Shown piece after piece: positions 25,687 to 33,654 of a DNA stretch of 61,914 nt. The notes beneath the pieces were generated by a model. That model did not search any database, was not told the DNA's origin, and was given only the letters and a program-made list of their open reading frames with translations. The stretch lies in the NCBI GenBank assembly GCA_016840025.1, contig JAEOTF010000013.1, forward strand, positions 1 through 61,914. Reading direction: 5' to 3'. The DNA is from Candidatus Hodarchaeota archaeon. GTDB lineage: Archaea > Asgardarchaeota > Heimdallarchaeia > Hodarchaeales > YT1-039. How positions within the stretch are numbered: the stretch's first letter is position 1; every line of letters starts with the position of its first letter. Both the position numbers and the translations under genes were made by a program.

Positions 25687-27846
25687 ATGGCGAAAAAGAA
25701 GAAAACGAAAAGTCACTCTGCAAATCTGCGGTGTAAAAGCCATAGTGAAACAAATAAGTTATTAGCCAAAGCTAAACAAAGTAAATTATATGTCGATTTC
25801 CCTGATGATAAGGCTTCTCTTCCAGAGGGCAAACAAGACGTTCAATTAGATGTTAAAAGTAACGTAACTAAGACAAATAAGTTAGACACGCGAATTTATG
25901 TAAAAATCCCCGTAAAAAGAAGGAAAATTTGGAAAAAAGGCTCTCGGGAAGGCGATCTTGATCTGATCGACCCTCGCCTCCAGAAGTTTGACAAGTATCA
26001 TCTACGAGAATTAAAAAGATCAAGATACACTATTGACGAATATATCGCCAAAGTTGTTGAGAAAGTGGAAGCGAAGATTACCGAGGAAGAGTTTAGACAG
26101 CTCCGTGAGGACGAAAAAACCCGAGTAGCTTTACACAAAATTGCAAAAAGGAAGGGAATTCATCCCAGTAATTTGTCTTTTTGGGCGAGAGTAAAACTTG
26201 GGATTGAAATTCAATCGGGAAAGAGAGGCTCGCGTGAAGGTGATCTCGATCTGACCGATCCTTGTCTCCAGAAGTTTGACAAACGTCATCTACAAAGATT
26301 AATAAAATCAAGTTACACTATTGACGAATATATCACCAAAATTGCTGAGGAAGTGGAGACGAAGATTACCGAACAGGAGTTTAGGCAGCTCCGTGAAGAT
26401 GAAAACAACCAGTTATCCTTGCGTGAAATAGCGAAAAGAAAGGGAATTCATCCCAGTAATTTATCCTTTTGGGCGAGAGTAAAACTTAGGATTGAAATTC
26501 AATCGGGAAAGAGAGGCTCGCGTGAAGGTGATCTCGATCTGACCGACTCTCGCCTTCAGAAGTTTGACAAGTATCATCTTTTTGAATTAAAACAGTCGAG
26601 CTACACTATTGAAGAATATATCACCAAAGTTGCCAAGAAAGTGGAAGGGAAAATTACCGAGGAGGAGTTTAGACAACTCTATGAGGACGAGAAAAACCGA
26701 GTTCCATTATACAAAATAGCAAAAATGTATGGAATTCATCCTAATAATTTATCCTTTTGGGCGAGAGTAAAACTTGGGGTTGACACTAATCCAATTATCG
26801 AAGGTTCGCGTGAAAGTGACCTCGATCTGACCGATCCTCGCCTCCAGAAGTTTGACAAACATCATCTACAAAGATTAAAAAAATCTAATTGTACTATTGA
26901 CGAATATATTGCCAAAATTGCCGAGAAAGTGGAAGCGAAGATTACCGAGAAGGAGTTTAGACAACTCCATGAGGATGAAAAAAACCAGTTATCCTTGCGT
27001 AAAATAGCCAAAAGGAAGGGAATTCAGCGAACCAATCTATCCTTTTGGGCGAAAGTAAAACTCGGTATGAATATTGAATTCCAACGATATACCCAACGTT
27101 ATGACTATGATCATATTCTAGACAACTATGGTGAAAGATATAATAATGGTGAAAGTATTAGAGCTTTAGCAGCAGAGATCGGAATAACACATCAAACCCT
27201 TTCCCGAATTCTTGACCAATCAACGGGAATAGAGAGAAGAGACTCAGACAATCCTAAAGGAATATATCAGAAAATTATTCCCGATGAATACCTAACTAGA
27301 TATGAACAAGGAGAAGACCCCAATCTACTCATAAAAGAACTAAATATTAGTATAGATAGTTTTATTGCAGGAATCAATCTGCTAAGCAAGGACTCGAAAG
27401 AATGGGAAAACTATTGTGAACAGATTGTTAAAGAATTAGATCCTACTGCTACATTCCAAAAACCTCATGTTTGGGGGAAACCGGATATTATATATACCAG
27501 AATTATTGCTGATGCAAAATTAAGGATTATTGCCGACGCTAAATTGAACGGTGCCAGTCTTAGCGATTCAATAAAAAAATATGCTCCCTGTTGTGATATC
27601 TTAGAATTCTGGTGTTTACGAAATCCGCAAAAAAATGACATCTATATTGATCCTATAACTGGAAAAGTGACTGATATAATATTTTATTCTCCCCTACAAT
27701 TGATAGCTCGAATCCCAAATAAGGAAAAAAGCGCACACTTTACAGAAGAACTAAATGAGAAATTCTATTTAAATCAACCTACTCGCGATTTAGATGAGCT
27801 TATTGGTACTTCTACAGAAACAAAGCCTGAAAAAAGCATGGAATAG
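25687..27846 (+). CDS. Multi-HTH repeat protein
   Basis: The 719-residue protein begins with a very basic tail (MAKKKKTKSHS) and then has four near-identical 96-residue repeats. Each starts G-S-R-E-(G/S)-DLDL and ends with a helix-turn-helix of the form LREIAKRKGIHPSNLSFWARVKLG. Two more degenerate HTH-like units follow (ESIRALAAEIGITHQTLSRIL and DPNLLIKELNISIDSFIAGI), then a C-terminal domain with GKPDIIYTRIIADAKL. Six tandem reading heads point to binding of long repeated or multi-site nucleic acid. A GGGAG precedes the ATG at 25687, and an in-frame TTG lies at 25672. The family is unknown. The RNA just upstream is a possible ligand (inference). Confidence 0.6.
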   Translation: MAKKKKTKSHSANLRCKSHSETNKLLAKAKQSKLYVDFPDDKASLPEGKQDVQLDVKSNVTKTNKLDTRIYVKIPVKRRKIWKKGSREGDLDLIDPRLQKFDKYHLRELKRSRYTIDEYIAKVVEKVEAKITEEEFRQLREDEKTRVALHKIAKRKGIHPSNLSFWARVKLGIEIQSGKRGSREGDLDLTDPCLQKFDKRHLQRLIKSSYTIDEYITKIAEEVETKITEQEFRQLREDENNQLSLREIAKRKGIHPSNLSFWARVKLRIEIQSGKRGSREGDLDLTDSRLQKFDKYHLFELKQSSYTIEEYITKVAKKVEGKITEEEFRQLYEDEKNRVPLYKIAKMYGIHPNNLSFWARVKLGVDTNPIIEGSRESDLDLTDPRLQKFDKHHLQRLKKSNCTIDEYIAKIAEKVEAKITEKEFRQLHEDEKNQLSLRKIAKRKGIQRTNLSFWAKVKLGMNIEFQRYTQRYDYDHILDNYGERYNNGESIRALAAEIGITHQTLSRILDQSTGIERRDSDNPKGIYQKIIPDEYLTRYEQGEDPNLLIKELNISIDSFIAGINLLSKDSKEWENYCEQIVKELDPTATFQKPHVWGKPDIIYTRIIADAKLRIIADAKLNGASLSDSIKKYAPCCDILEFWCLRNPQKNDIYIDPITGKVTDIIFYSPLQLIARIPNKEKSAHFTEELNEKFYLNQPTRDLDELIGTSTETKPEKSME
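25939..27090 (+). repeat. Four tandem 288-bp coding repeats
   Basis: Repeat units begin at 25939, 26227, 26515 and 26803, spaced exactly 288 bases (96 codons) apart without one indel. Each opens with GGCTC(T/G)CG-type sequence. Exact spacing and high DNA identity indicate recent duplication or ongoing homogenisation inside the HTH-repeat gene. Confidence 0.8.
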
Positions 27847-27939
27847 TAAACTGGAGTGTGTACCCTGCTAATCAATCTTCCTGCTAATTTACTAAGAGTT
27901 AATATCTATGCATCAAAAATAATCTTAGGAGGTTAATAA

Positions 27940-29910
27940 TTGTCAAAGTTGCTTTGGAAACCAACCGAAGATCAGATAAATCAATCTAACGCAGCTAAAT
28001 TAATCACTTTTGTTAATAAGAAATATGATCTTGACTTAAAATCTTATTTTGACCTATATGATTGGTCTATAGAAAATATTTCCAACTTTTGGGCAGCAAT
28101 GTGGGATTTTGGCGAGGTAATAGCTTCACAGAAATATGAGAAAGTCGTCGAAGACTTGTCAGTTTTCCCCAAAACTAAATGGTTCCCTGGTGCACAACTA
28201 AATTATGCTGAGAATTTATTGAGATATCGCGATGACCATTTGGCTATCATATCTAGAAACGAAACCGAAGTTTCGCGTCGAATCACATATAAGAAACTCT
28301 ATGCCAAAGTTTCGCGTCTTGCAAAAGCTCTACGTGACATTGGTGTCCAAAAAGGAGACAGAATAGTCGCCTACACTCCAAATATTATTGAATCAGTAGT
28401 TGCAATGCTTTCTACAACGAGTATTGGTGCTACTTGGGCTTCTTGTGGTTCAGAACTTGGTACAGCTGCTGTTCTTGATCGTTTAGGTCAAATTGCGCCT
28501 AAAGTTCTATTTACAGCCGATGGCTATCTCTACAAAGGCAAAAAGTTTGATATATTATCAAAAGTCGAAACAATAACCAAAGGGATTCCTTCATTAGAAA
28601 AAGTGATAGTTGTTCCTTATATATCCGAACAACCAGAAATCACAGCTATTCCGAACGCGGTACATTTTCAGGAGTTCTTAGCTCCCAAAAAGGAATATGA
28701 AATCATCTTCGAACAAGTGCCTTTTGACCAACCGGTCTATATCATGTTTTCCTCGGGAACCACAGGGAAGCCCAAATCGATGGTGCAAGGGGTTGGAGGA
28801 ATTCTCCTAAATCAATTAAAGGACTTAATGATACATACAGACTTAAAACGAGAAGATCGTTTCAACTACCTCACAACTGCTAGCTGGATGATGTTCAACT
28901 TCCTAGTAGGCTCTCTCGCTGTCTCCTCTACTATACTCTTATATGAGGGCAATCCCAGTCATCCCGATTGGCGGACGATCTGGAAAATAATTCAGGATGA
29001 GCGGTTGACTATTTTTGGCTGTGGTGCTAGTTATATTTACTATCTTCGAAATATCGGAGCTAAGCCTGGTAAGGAGTTTGATCTCTCAACACTTCACCAA
29101 ATCTCTCAAACGGGCTCCCCCCTCTCAGCAGATGGCTTTGAATGGATTTACAAGCATGTTAAACAGGATTTGTGGTTCAATTCAATATCAGGAGGAACTG
29201 ACCTTAATGGGACTTTTGCGTCTGGCACTCCAGCTATTTCGGTCTATGCAGGTCAAGTACAAGCCCCTGCTTTAGGAATGAAGGTTAAAGCATATAATGA
29301 AAATGGTGAACCTGTATTTGACCAACAAGGCGAACTCGTTTGTGAAGCTCCTTTTCCGTCTCAACCTCTGTATTTCTGGAATGACCCTGAGAATGAGAGG
29401 TACAAGAGCGCTTATTTTGACTTTTATCGCTCTATGGGCAAGAATGTTTGGCGACATGGCGATTATGTCGTTTATCATAGTGATACAGGCGGCTTAACTT
29501 TCTACGGTCGTTCTGATGCTCTTCTAAAACCTTCAGGGGTACGAATAGGTACTGCTGAAATCTATAACGTTGTTGAGGATTTAATTCCAGAGATAGCTGA
29601 TAGCTTGGCTATAGGTCAGAGTTGGAAAGGTGATCAGCGAATTATTCTTTTTGTTAAACTTACCCCTGGACACCGCTTGACAGAAGAATTGAAAAAGAAG
29701 ATTAGAACAGAATTGCGTTCCAAAGCTTCTCCAAGGCATGTGCCTGCTCTGATCCATGAAGCCCCCGATATTCCCTATACATTTAGCGGGAAGAAAGTGG
29801 AAATCGCTGTTATGAAAATTCTACATGGAAAACCAGTTACGAATAGAGGAGCTTTGACTAATCCCGAATCGCTAGATTTCTATGAAAAGATTGTTAGCCA
29901 GTTAAAATAG
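27940..29910 (+). CDS. acsA-like (aacS): Acetoacetyl-CoA synthetase
   Basis: This 656-residue ANL-family ligase activates acetoacetate, or a similar acid, to its CoA thioester with ATP. The AMP-binding motif FSSGTTGKPKSMVQG, the conserved N-terminal FPGAQLNYAENLL and SCGSELGTAAVLDRLGQI, and the hinge region LKPSGVRIGTAEIYNVVE are those of acetoacetate-CoA ligases. The C-terminal catalytic lysine region is FSGKKVE. AGGAGG precedes a TTG start. It opens the metabolic island and is followed closely by the racemase gene. A decayed copy of its last codons lies near 30.9 kb. Confidence 0.85.
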   Translation: MSKLLWKPTEDQINQSNAAKLITFVNKKYDLDLKSYFDLYDWSIENISNFWAAMWDFGEVIASQKYEKVVEDLSVFPKTKWFPGAQLNYAENLLRYRDDHLAIISRNETEVSRRITYKKLYAKVSRLAKALRDIGVQKGDRIVAYTPNIIESVVAMLSTTSIGATWASCGSELGTAAVLDRLGQIAPKVLFTADGYLYKGKKFDILSKVETITKGIPSLEKVIVVPYISEQPEITAIPNAVHFQEFLAPKKEYEIIFEQVPFDQPVYIMFSSGTTGKPKSMVQGVGGILLNQLKDLMIHTDLKREDRFNYLTTASWMMFNFLVGSLAVSSTILLYEGNPSHPDWRTIWKIIQDERLTIFGCGASYIYYLRNIGAKPGKEFDLSTLHQISQTGSPLSADGFEWIYKHVKQDLWFNSISGGTDLNGTFASGTPAISVYAGQVQAPALGMKVKAYNENGEPVFDQQGELVCEAPFPSQPLYFWNDPENERYKSAYFDFYRSMGKNVWRHGDYVVYHSDTGGLTFYGRSDALLKPSGVRIGTAEIYNVVEDLIPEIADSLAIGQSWKGDQRIILFVKLTPGHRLTEELKKKIRTELRSKASPRHVPALIHEAPDIPYTFSGKKVEIAVMKILHGKPVTNRGALTNPESLDFYEKIVSQLK

Positions 29911-30012
29911 GAACAATAAAAACTTGATAACTCACATCTTTAGTCCTAACAATTGTTCCTTTCTTCAACTATTCGACTAAAAAGACAAATTAAAGTAAAA
30001 CGAGGTAAGTAT

Positions 30013-30756
30013 ATGGAACTTTTATATCTCATGCCTGGAGCAGGAATGCCAGAGGAAGAGGTTAAACGACGAACTGAGATTGCAAATTCTATCGCAAGAA
30101 CTGGAACTAATGTCACTGTAATGGAAGTCGGTGAAGGACCCTTATCGATTGAATCCACCATTGAGGAACACATGGCCATTGGTCCGATGTTGCGGAAGCT
30201 GCTGGAAATTCGCAAAGAAAAGAAATATGATGCAATCATCATTGGCTGCGCGGGAGATCCTGGACTACGATCAGCCCGAGAATTACTTGACATTCCTGTA
30301 ATTGGTCCAGCTGAATCTTCTTATCATTTGGCTTGTTTAATTTCCGATCGTTTCAGTATCCTTTCTCCTTTGCAAGCGGGTACGGCATCTAGTGACCAAA
30401 CACGGTCTCATTTAAGAGAAATGGGTCTAGAAGCACGAATGGCTTCTGTAGAATTTGTACACATTCCGATTGCTGAGATGTGGGGGCAAAACAAAGATGT
30501 TGTTACCGAACAAATGGGTAAAAGTATCGAATTAGCCAAAAAAAAGGGAGCAGGTTGTGTTGTTCTTGGGTGTATGTCAATCGCATTTTTGTTGGTTGAT
30601 GATATTGTTGAGCAGACCGTGGGTCTACCAATTGTCAATCCATTGAAAACTGCGATTAAAATGGCTGAGTTATTTGTAGACCTTGGAGTCAAACATAGCC
30701 GAGTTACTTACCCCGCTGCTGACTTTGAAAAACTCTACAAAACTGTCTTTGCATAA
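30013..30756 (+). CDS. Asp/Glu/hydantoin racemase family protein
   Basis: The protein of 247 residues has the two-cysteine racemase fold: IIIGCAGDPGLRSARELLDIPVIGPAESS holds the first catalytic Cys region and GCVVLGCMSIAFLL holds the second. A start at ATG 30013 is preferred, preceded by CGAGGT. Members racemise hydantoins or aspartate/glutamate, or act on malonates; this one is most like hydantoin or broad Asp/Glu racemases. It sits right after acetoacetyl-CoA synthetase and near cyclase and cytosine deaminase genes, which suits ureido-compound breakdown (inference). Confidence 0.75.
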   Translation: MELLYLMPGAGMPEEEVKRRTEIANSIARTGTNVTVMEVGEGPLSIESTIEEHMAIGPMLRKLLEIRKEKKYDAIIIGCAGDPGLRSARELLDIPVIGPAESSYHLACLISDRFSILSPLQAGTASSDQTRSHLREMGLEARMASVEFVHIPIAEMWGQNKDVVTEQMGKSIELAKKKGAGCVVLGCMSIAFLLVDDIVEQTVGLPIVNPLKTAIKMAELFVDLGVKHSRVTYPAADFEKLYKTVFA

Positions 30757-30780
30757 TACCAAAAAAAAGAGATTGTCAGT

Positions 30781-30898
30781 TCATTTTCCCTTAACACTCA
30801 AAGCACCAGTAAGACAGCTTTCAATGCATTGGGGCTTGTTGTCTCCGCAGAGGTCACATTTGATAGCCTTTTCGGTAACAGGGTCAATGAACATTGCT
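30781..30898 (-). pseudogene. 3' remnant of the four-cluster ferredoxin gene
   Basis: Read on the minus strand this piece encodes AMFIDPVTEKAIKCDLCGDN then KPQCIESCLTGALSVKGK and a TGA at 30781. This is nearly identical to the C-terminus of the intact ferredoxin at 31.8 kb (AMFIDPLTEKAIKCDLCGDN...). The frame is intact but has no N-terminal part and stops abruptly at the junction with the acetoacetyl-CoA synthetase remnant. It is probably not translated. Confidence 0.8.
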
Positions 30899-30907
30899 AA
30901 TGGTCGG

Positions 30908-30990
30908 AAAATAACGAATCGAGGGGGCTTTATCGAATCCTGAATCCCTAGATTTCTACGAGAAATTCTTCAGTGAAAATTCTAAATTAT
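30908..30990 (+). pseudogene. 3' remnant of the acetoacetyl-CoA synthetase gene
   Basis: This stretch resembles the last about 80 bases of the 27.9 kb synthetase gene (acgaatcgagggggcttt... against acgaatagaggagctttg...), including the CTAGATTTCTA block. One inserted base shifts the frame and brings a TGA near 30950. It begins exactly where the ferredoxin remnant ends, with both pieces truncated at about 30900. Confidence 0.75.
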
Positions 30991-31052
30991 GAAAAAAAAG
31001 GAAAGAATTTGTTGATGTATCTTATTAAATCAGAATTAGCTCTCTTTCTCTA

Positions 31053-31637
31053 TTACTGCTTATGTCTGTTTCTTAGGACTATTCCCCCTACAATTGCACT
31101 TAACAAGACTATAAGCAACACAGGCGCATCAAATTCGGGGAAATAAACGTCGTTACAGAACGTTCGAAATCCACAATCGAAAATTGGCAATCCATAGTAT
31201 TGTCCGTCAGCATATGGATCGGTGCTAGAGGCATACCAACGGATATCTGCAGTAGAGTTTAACACAATCCAATAAGTGCTCGATGCTGAGATGGTAACAT
31301 TTGTCGAGAAAGTAAAAGTATACCACCCACTACCGCCAGTCTTGCTAATTGATGTTTGGGCTTCGATTTCACCCCCTGTTGGAGCATTGCCATCAAAGTC
31401 ATTGGCTAGAAATAATGTTACATCTCCTGTAGTATCACCGAAAAAATTGATTTCTACGATATCTATACTGGTTTGGCCTTGTATAAATGACTGTCCCTTA
31501 TGAGCCGTTATATCATCTTGATTACCATAATTCCAAGATCCTGTTTCATCTCCTGCGGCAAAACTACTTGTTCCACTGGTCATTACAGGTGCCAAGAGAA
31601 ATAACCCAATTATTAAACAAATTATCTTATTTTTCAT
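31053..31637 (-). CDS. Secreted protein with PEF-CTERM sorting tail
   Basis: A cleavable signal peptide (MKNKIICLIIGLFLLAPVM) leads into a beta-rich domain of jelly-roll type (QTSIDIVEINFFGDTTGDVTLFL and GWYTFTFSTNVTISASSTYWIVL). The C-terminus ends FPEFDAPVLLIVLLSAIVGG then a basic tail, the P-E-F plus membrane span plus Arg/Lys pattern of PEF-CTERM proteins processed by archaeosortase. The ATG at 31637 follows AAGGAG; an in-frame ATG at 31658 is less likely. It is a surface-exposed protein of unknown ligand. Confidence 0.7.
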   Translation of the reverse strand: MKNKIICLIIGLFLLAPVMTSGTSSFAAGDETGSWNYGNQDDITAHKGQSFIQGQTSIDIVEINFFGDTTGDVTLFLANDFDGNAPTGGEIEAQTSISKTGGSGWYTFTFSTNVTISASSTYWIVLNSTADIRWYASSTDPYADGQYYGLPIFDCGFRTFCNDVYFPEFDAPVLLIVLLSAIVGGIVLRNRHKQ

Positions 31638-31788
31638 TAATTCACACTCCTTAAACATAGTTGTAACTACTGCTAGTAATTGTGAACCTTTTTCTCAGCT
31701 ATGTTATTTAATATTGTTAAATTTGGAAACTCACTGTAAATAGTATTTTAGAATTAGCCATTAATTTCTGCCTTTACCTTAAGAGTTG

Positions 31789-32196
31789 TTAGTTTCCTTT
31801 GATGAATAACGCATTAGTTGGACATTCTGCAATGCATTGGGGTTCGTTATCTCCACAAAGATCACATTTAATAGCTTTTTCAGTAAGAGGGTCAATAAAC
31901 ATTGCTTCGAGAGAGCAGGCCTCCACACACAGGTTACAACCTGTGCAAAGATCCCAATCTACAATGAGTACCCCTTTCGAGTTTTTATTGATAGCATTCT
32001 CCGGACAAGCCTTTTCGCATGGGGCTTTCTTGCATTGTCGGCAAGTAAAGACCTTATTTTGACTAGAACGAGTATTTCGTAGAACATACAAACGTGCACG
32101 TTTAGGATTATTAACCTCGTAGTGCTCAAAAGAACATGCAAGCAAACAAGCCATACAACCTGTGCATAACTTATGATCTGCAACAATTCGAGCCAA
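31789..32196 (-). CDS. Four-cluster [4Fe-4S] ferredoxin
   Basis: The 135-residue protein (TTG start at 32196, MARIVADHKLCTGC) holds four cysteine groups: CTGCMACLLAC, CRQCKKAPCEKAC, CTGCNLCVEAC and CDLCGDNEPQCIAEC. This is the HycB/DmsB-like electron-transfer layout. The sequence upstream in frame (from 32337) reads as non-coding, so I do not use that start. It is the probable electron partner of an oxidoreductase such as the aldehyde ferredoxin oxidoreductase at 41.6 kb. A ghost of its 3' end lies at 30.8 kb. Confidence 0.8.
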   Translation of the reverse strand: MARIVADHKLCTGCMACLLACSFEHYEVNNPKRARLYVLRNTRSSQNKVFTCRQCKKAPCEKACPENAINKNSKGVLIVDWDLCTGCNLCVEACSLEAMFIDPLTEKAIKCDLCGDNEPQCIAECPTNALFIKGN

Positions 32197-32249
32197 TTGG
32201 ACTTCACCTGATAACCATACAAGTCGAAATGAGGAGAGATACAGTAAAG

Positions 32250-33056
32250 TTACTCTAAAGGAATATCTGGAAAAGCAACGATCCGGCACATTGAGGATTC
32301 TAACTCTATGCCTTTCAGAGGGAAGCATCCAATCCATACGCGTTTATTAATAATAGCTGGTTCATTGGGTACCCATAGATTCTCTGCATGAATTACTCCT
32401 TTAGGAAATAAATCTATGTGCATAATTTGATAAAACTTGGAAGGAGGGAACATTTCATCCCATTCCTTTACTTTATATTTATTTATCAGTATCTGCTCCG
32501 CTTCTTTGAATAATTTTGGGTGCCAATCGCGAATAATAGTATTCATTGGATGATCTGCGGAGCCACAATCTACTCCGATCCATTTGAATTCCATATCTAT
32601 ACACCATTGAGGGAAGTCAGCATTTGGCCCAGGATGTTTACAGAAATACCTGAGTTCATCGGATTGAGGTTGATCCCATGCATAACGTTGAAACCCTGTC
32701 TTGATTATCAAGATATCTCCCTTCTTGATCTCTGCTCTCTCCTGTAACATCTCTGGGGAGTATAAATCATAGTCATCTACAGCATCTGAAATATCTACCA
32801 CAACACCTGGTCCACAAAATTCTTCTAATGTCATCTCTCCAATTGTGCGTCCTGCTGCAAAAAAATGGATTTCGCCATCAATATGGGTTCCGACGTGATT
32901 ACTAGTTTTAATTATTTGCCCGTTTGCTCCTTGTCCCATATGGGCTCCTGCAATTCGTTTAAAATAAACAATCTGTAAAGGCATATATGACGGCCATGGT
33001 GGTGTGTGCACACTAAGTCTTTGGGTCAAATCAATCATTCTGAACTGTATTTTCAT
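32250..33056 (-). CDS. Cyclase/kynurenine-formamidase-like metal hydrolase
   Basis: This protein of about 268 residues belongs to the cyclase family, zinc/manganese amidases including kynurenine formamidase and isatin hydrolase. The key motif is NHVGTHIDGEIHF, with the metal-binding His and Asp (HxGTHxDxxxH). Other family segments are VVDISDAV, KGDILIIKTGFQRYAWD, and GVDCGSADHPMNT. It probably opens an amide, lactam or cyclic imide ring, which would fit the nearby racemase and cytosine deaminase. The true substrate cannot be read from the sequence. Confidence 0.8.
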   Translation of the reverse strand: MKIQFRMIDLTQRLSVHTPPWPSYMPLQIVYFKRIAGAHMGQGANGQIIKTSNHVGTHIDGEIHFFAAGRTIGEMTLEEFCGPGVVVDISDAVDDYDLYSPEMLQERAEIKKGDILIIKTGFQRYAWDQPQSDELRYFCKHPGPNADFPQWCIDMEFKWIGVDCGSADHPMNTIIRDWHPKLFKEAEQILINKYKVKEWDEMFPPSKFYQIMHIDLFPKGVIHAENLWVPNEPAIINKRVWIGCFPLKGIELESSMCRIVAFPDIPLE

Positions 33057-33114
33057 CACCAATTGTAGTACAACTCTTAATTAATTTTTTAAAAATAGAT
33101 ACTTATCCTGATAA

Positions 33115-33378
33115 TTATCTATAAATGCTTTTTCTATGCCCAATTCTTAAAATGACTATTTTGTTATCATCAATATCATAAATAACTCTATATTCACCAA
33201 TCCTAAATCGATAAGTACCTATCTTCGGGTTGGTTAATTTTCGAGCATATTTTAGAGGTTCATCTGTAAATTCTTTCAGTTTTATAACAATCATTTTTTT
33301 TTGTGTTTTCTCTAAGTTGTTAAAGTCTTTTAAAGCTCTATGGGTAAGAACTATACTGTATCTAGAAGAGTTCGTCAA
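33115..33378 (-). CDS. RelE/ParE-superfamily toxin
   Basis: The 87-residue protein has the RelE toxin fold: YSIVLTHRALKDFNNLEKTQKKMIVIKL, ARKLTNPKIGTYRFRIGEYRVIYDID and a VILRIGHRKSIYR end, with the Arg/Tyr/His residues typical of ribosome-dependent mRNA cutters. It overlaps the upstream antitoxin gene by 17 bases, the usual antitoxin-first order. It is probably an active toxin-antitoxin module. Confidence 0.85.
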   Translation of the reverse strand: MTNSSRYSIVLTHRALKDFNNLEKTQKKMIVIKLKEFTDEPLKYARKLTNPKIGTYRFRIGEYRVIYDIDDNKIVILRIGHRKSIYR

Positions 33379-33562
33379 GTTTTTTCACTCGACCTTTCTT
33401 ATAATCCTTCCTTGCCTCTTGGATTGAACTAAGGTATTCTTCACTTGATAAAGCTAAAAAATCTTCAATTAGATCTTCCATAGTATCTCTAACAGTTTCT
33501 GAGATAAGAGCACGTAGTTCATCTACACTTAATTCATTAACCTTAATTCCTATTTGAGCCAC
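33362..33562 (-). CDS. Antitoxin of the RelE-type module
   Basis: The 66-residue acidic protein has a short N-terminal helix (VNELSVDELRALISETVRDT) and a helical C-terminal region with LSSEEYLSSIQEARKDYKKG, which is the usual toxin-wrapping arrangement. The toxin start overlaps its end by 17 bases. The DNA-binding part is not obvious, so it may be a non-repressor antitoxin. The call rests mainly on position next to the RelE toxin. Confidence 0.7.
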   Translation of the reverse strand: MAQIGIKVNELSVDELRALISETVRDTMEDLIEDFLALSSEEYLSSIQEARKDYKKGRVKKLDELF

Positions 33563-33654
33563 TTCCAGATAGTGATTCTCTAAATTTAGTTCTTTTTTTC
33601 ATTTACTTACTATAAAACTTCTCATGTAATATAATTAATCTATTCTATATAGAA

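Noticed and set aside
26093..26311. Minus-strand frame inside the HTH-repeat gene
   Set aside because: It exists only because the repeats are identical; it has no family likeness or ribosome site.
32196..32337. Extended N-terminus of the four-cluster ferredoxin
   Set aside because: The extra residues (MDWMLPSERHR...) have no likeness to ferredoxins and overlap the end of the cyclase gene; the TTG at 32196 gives the normal start.
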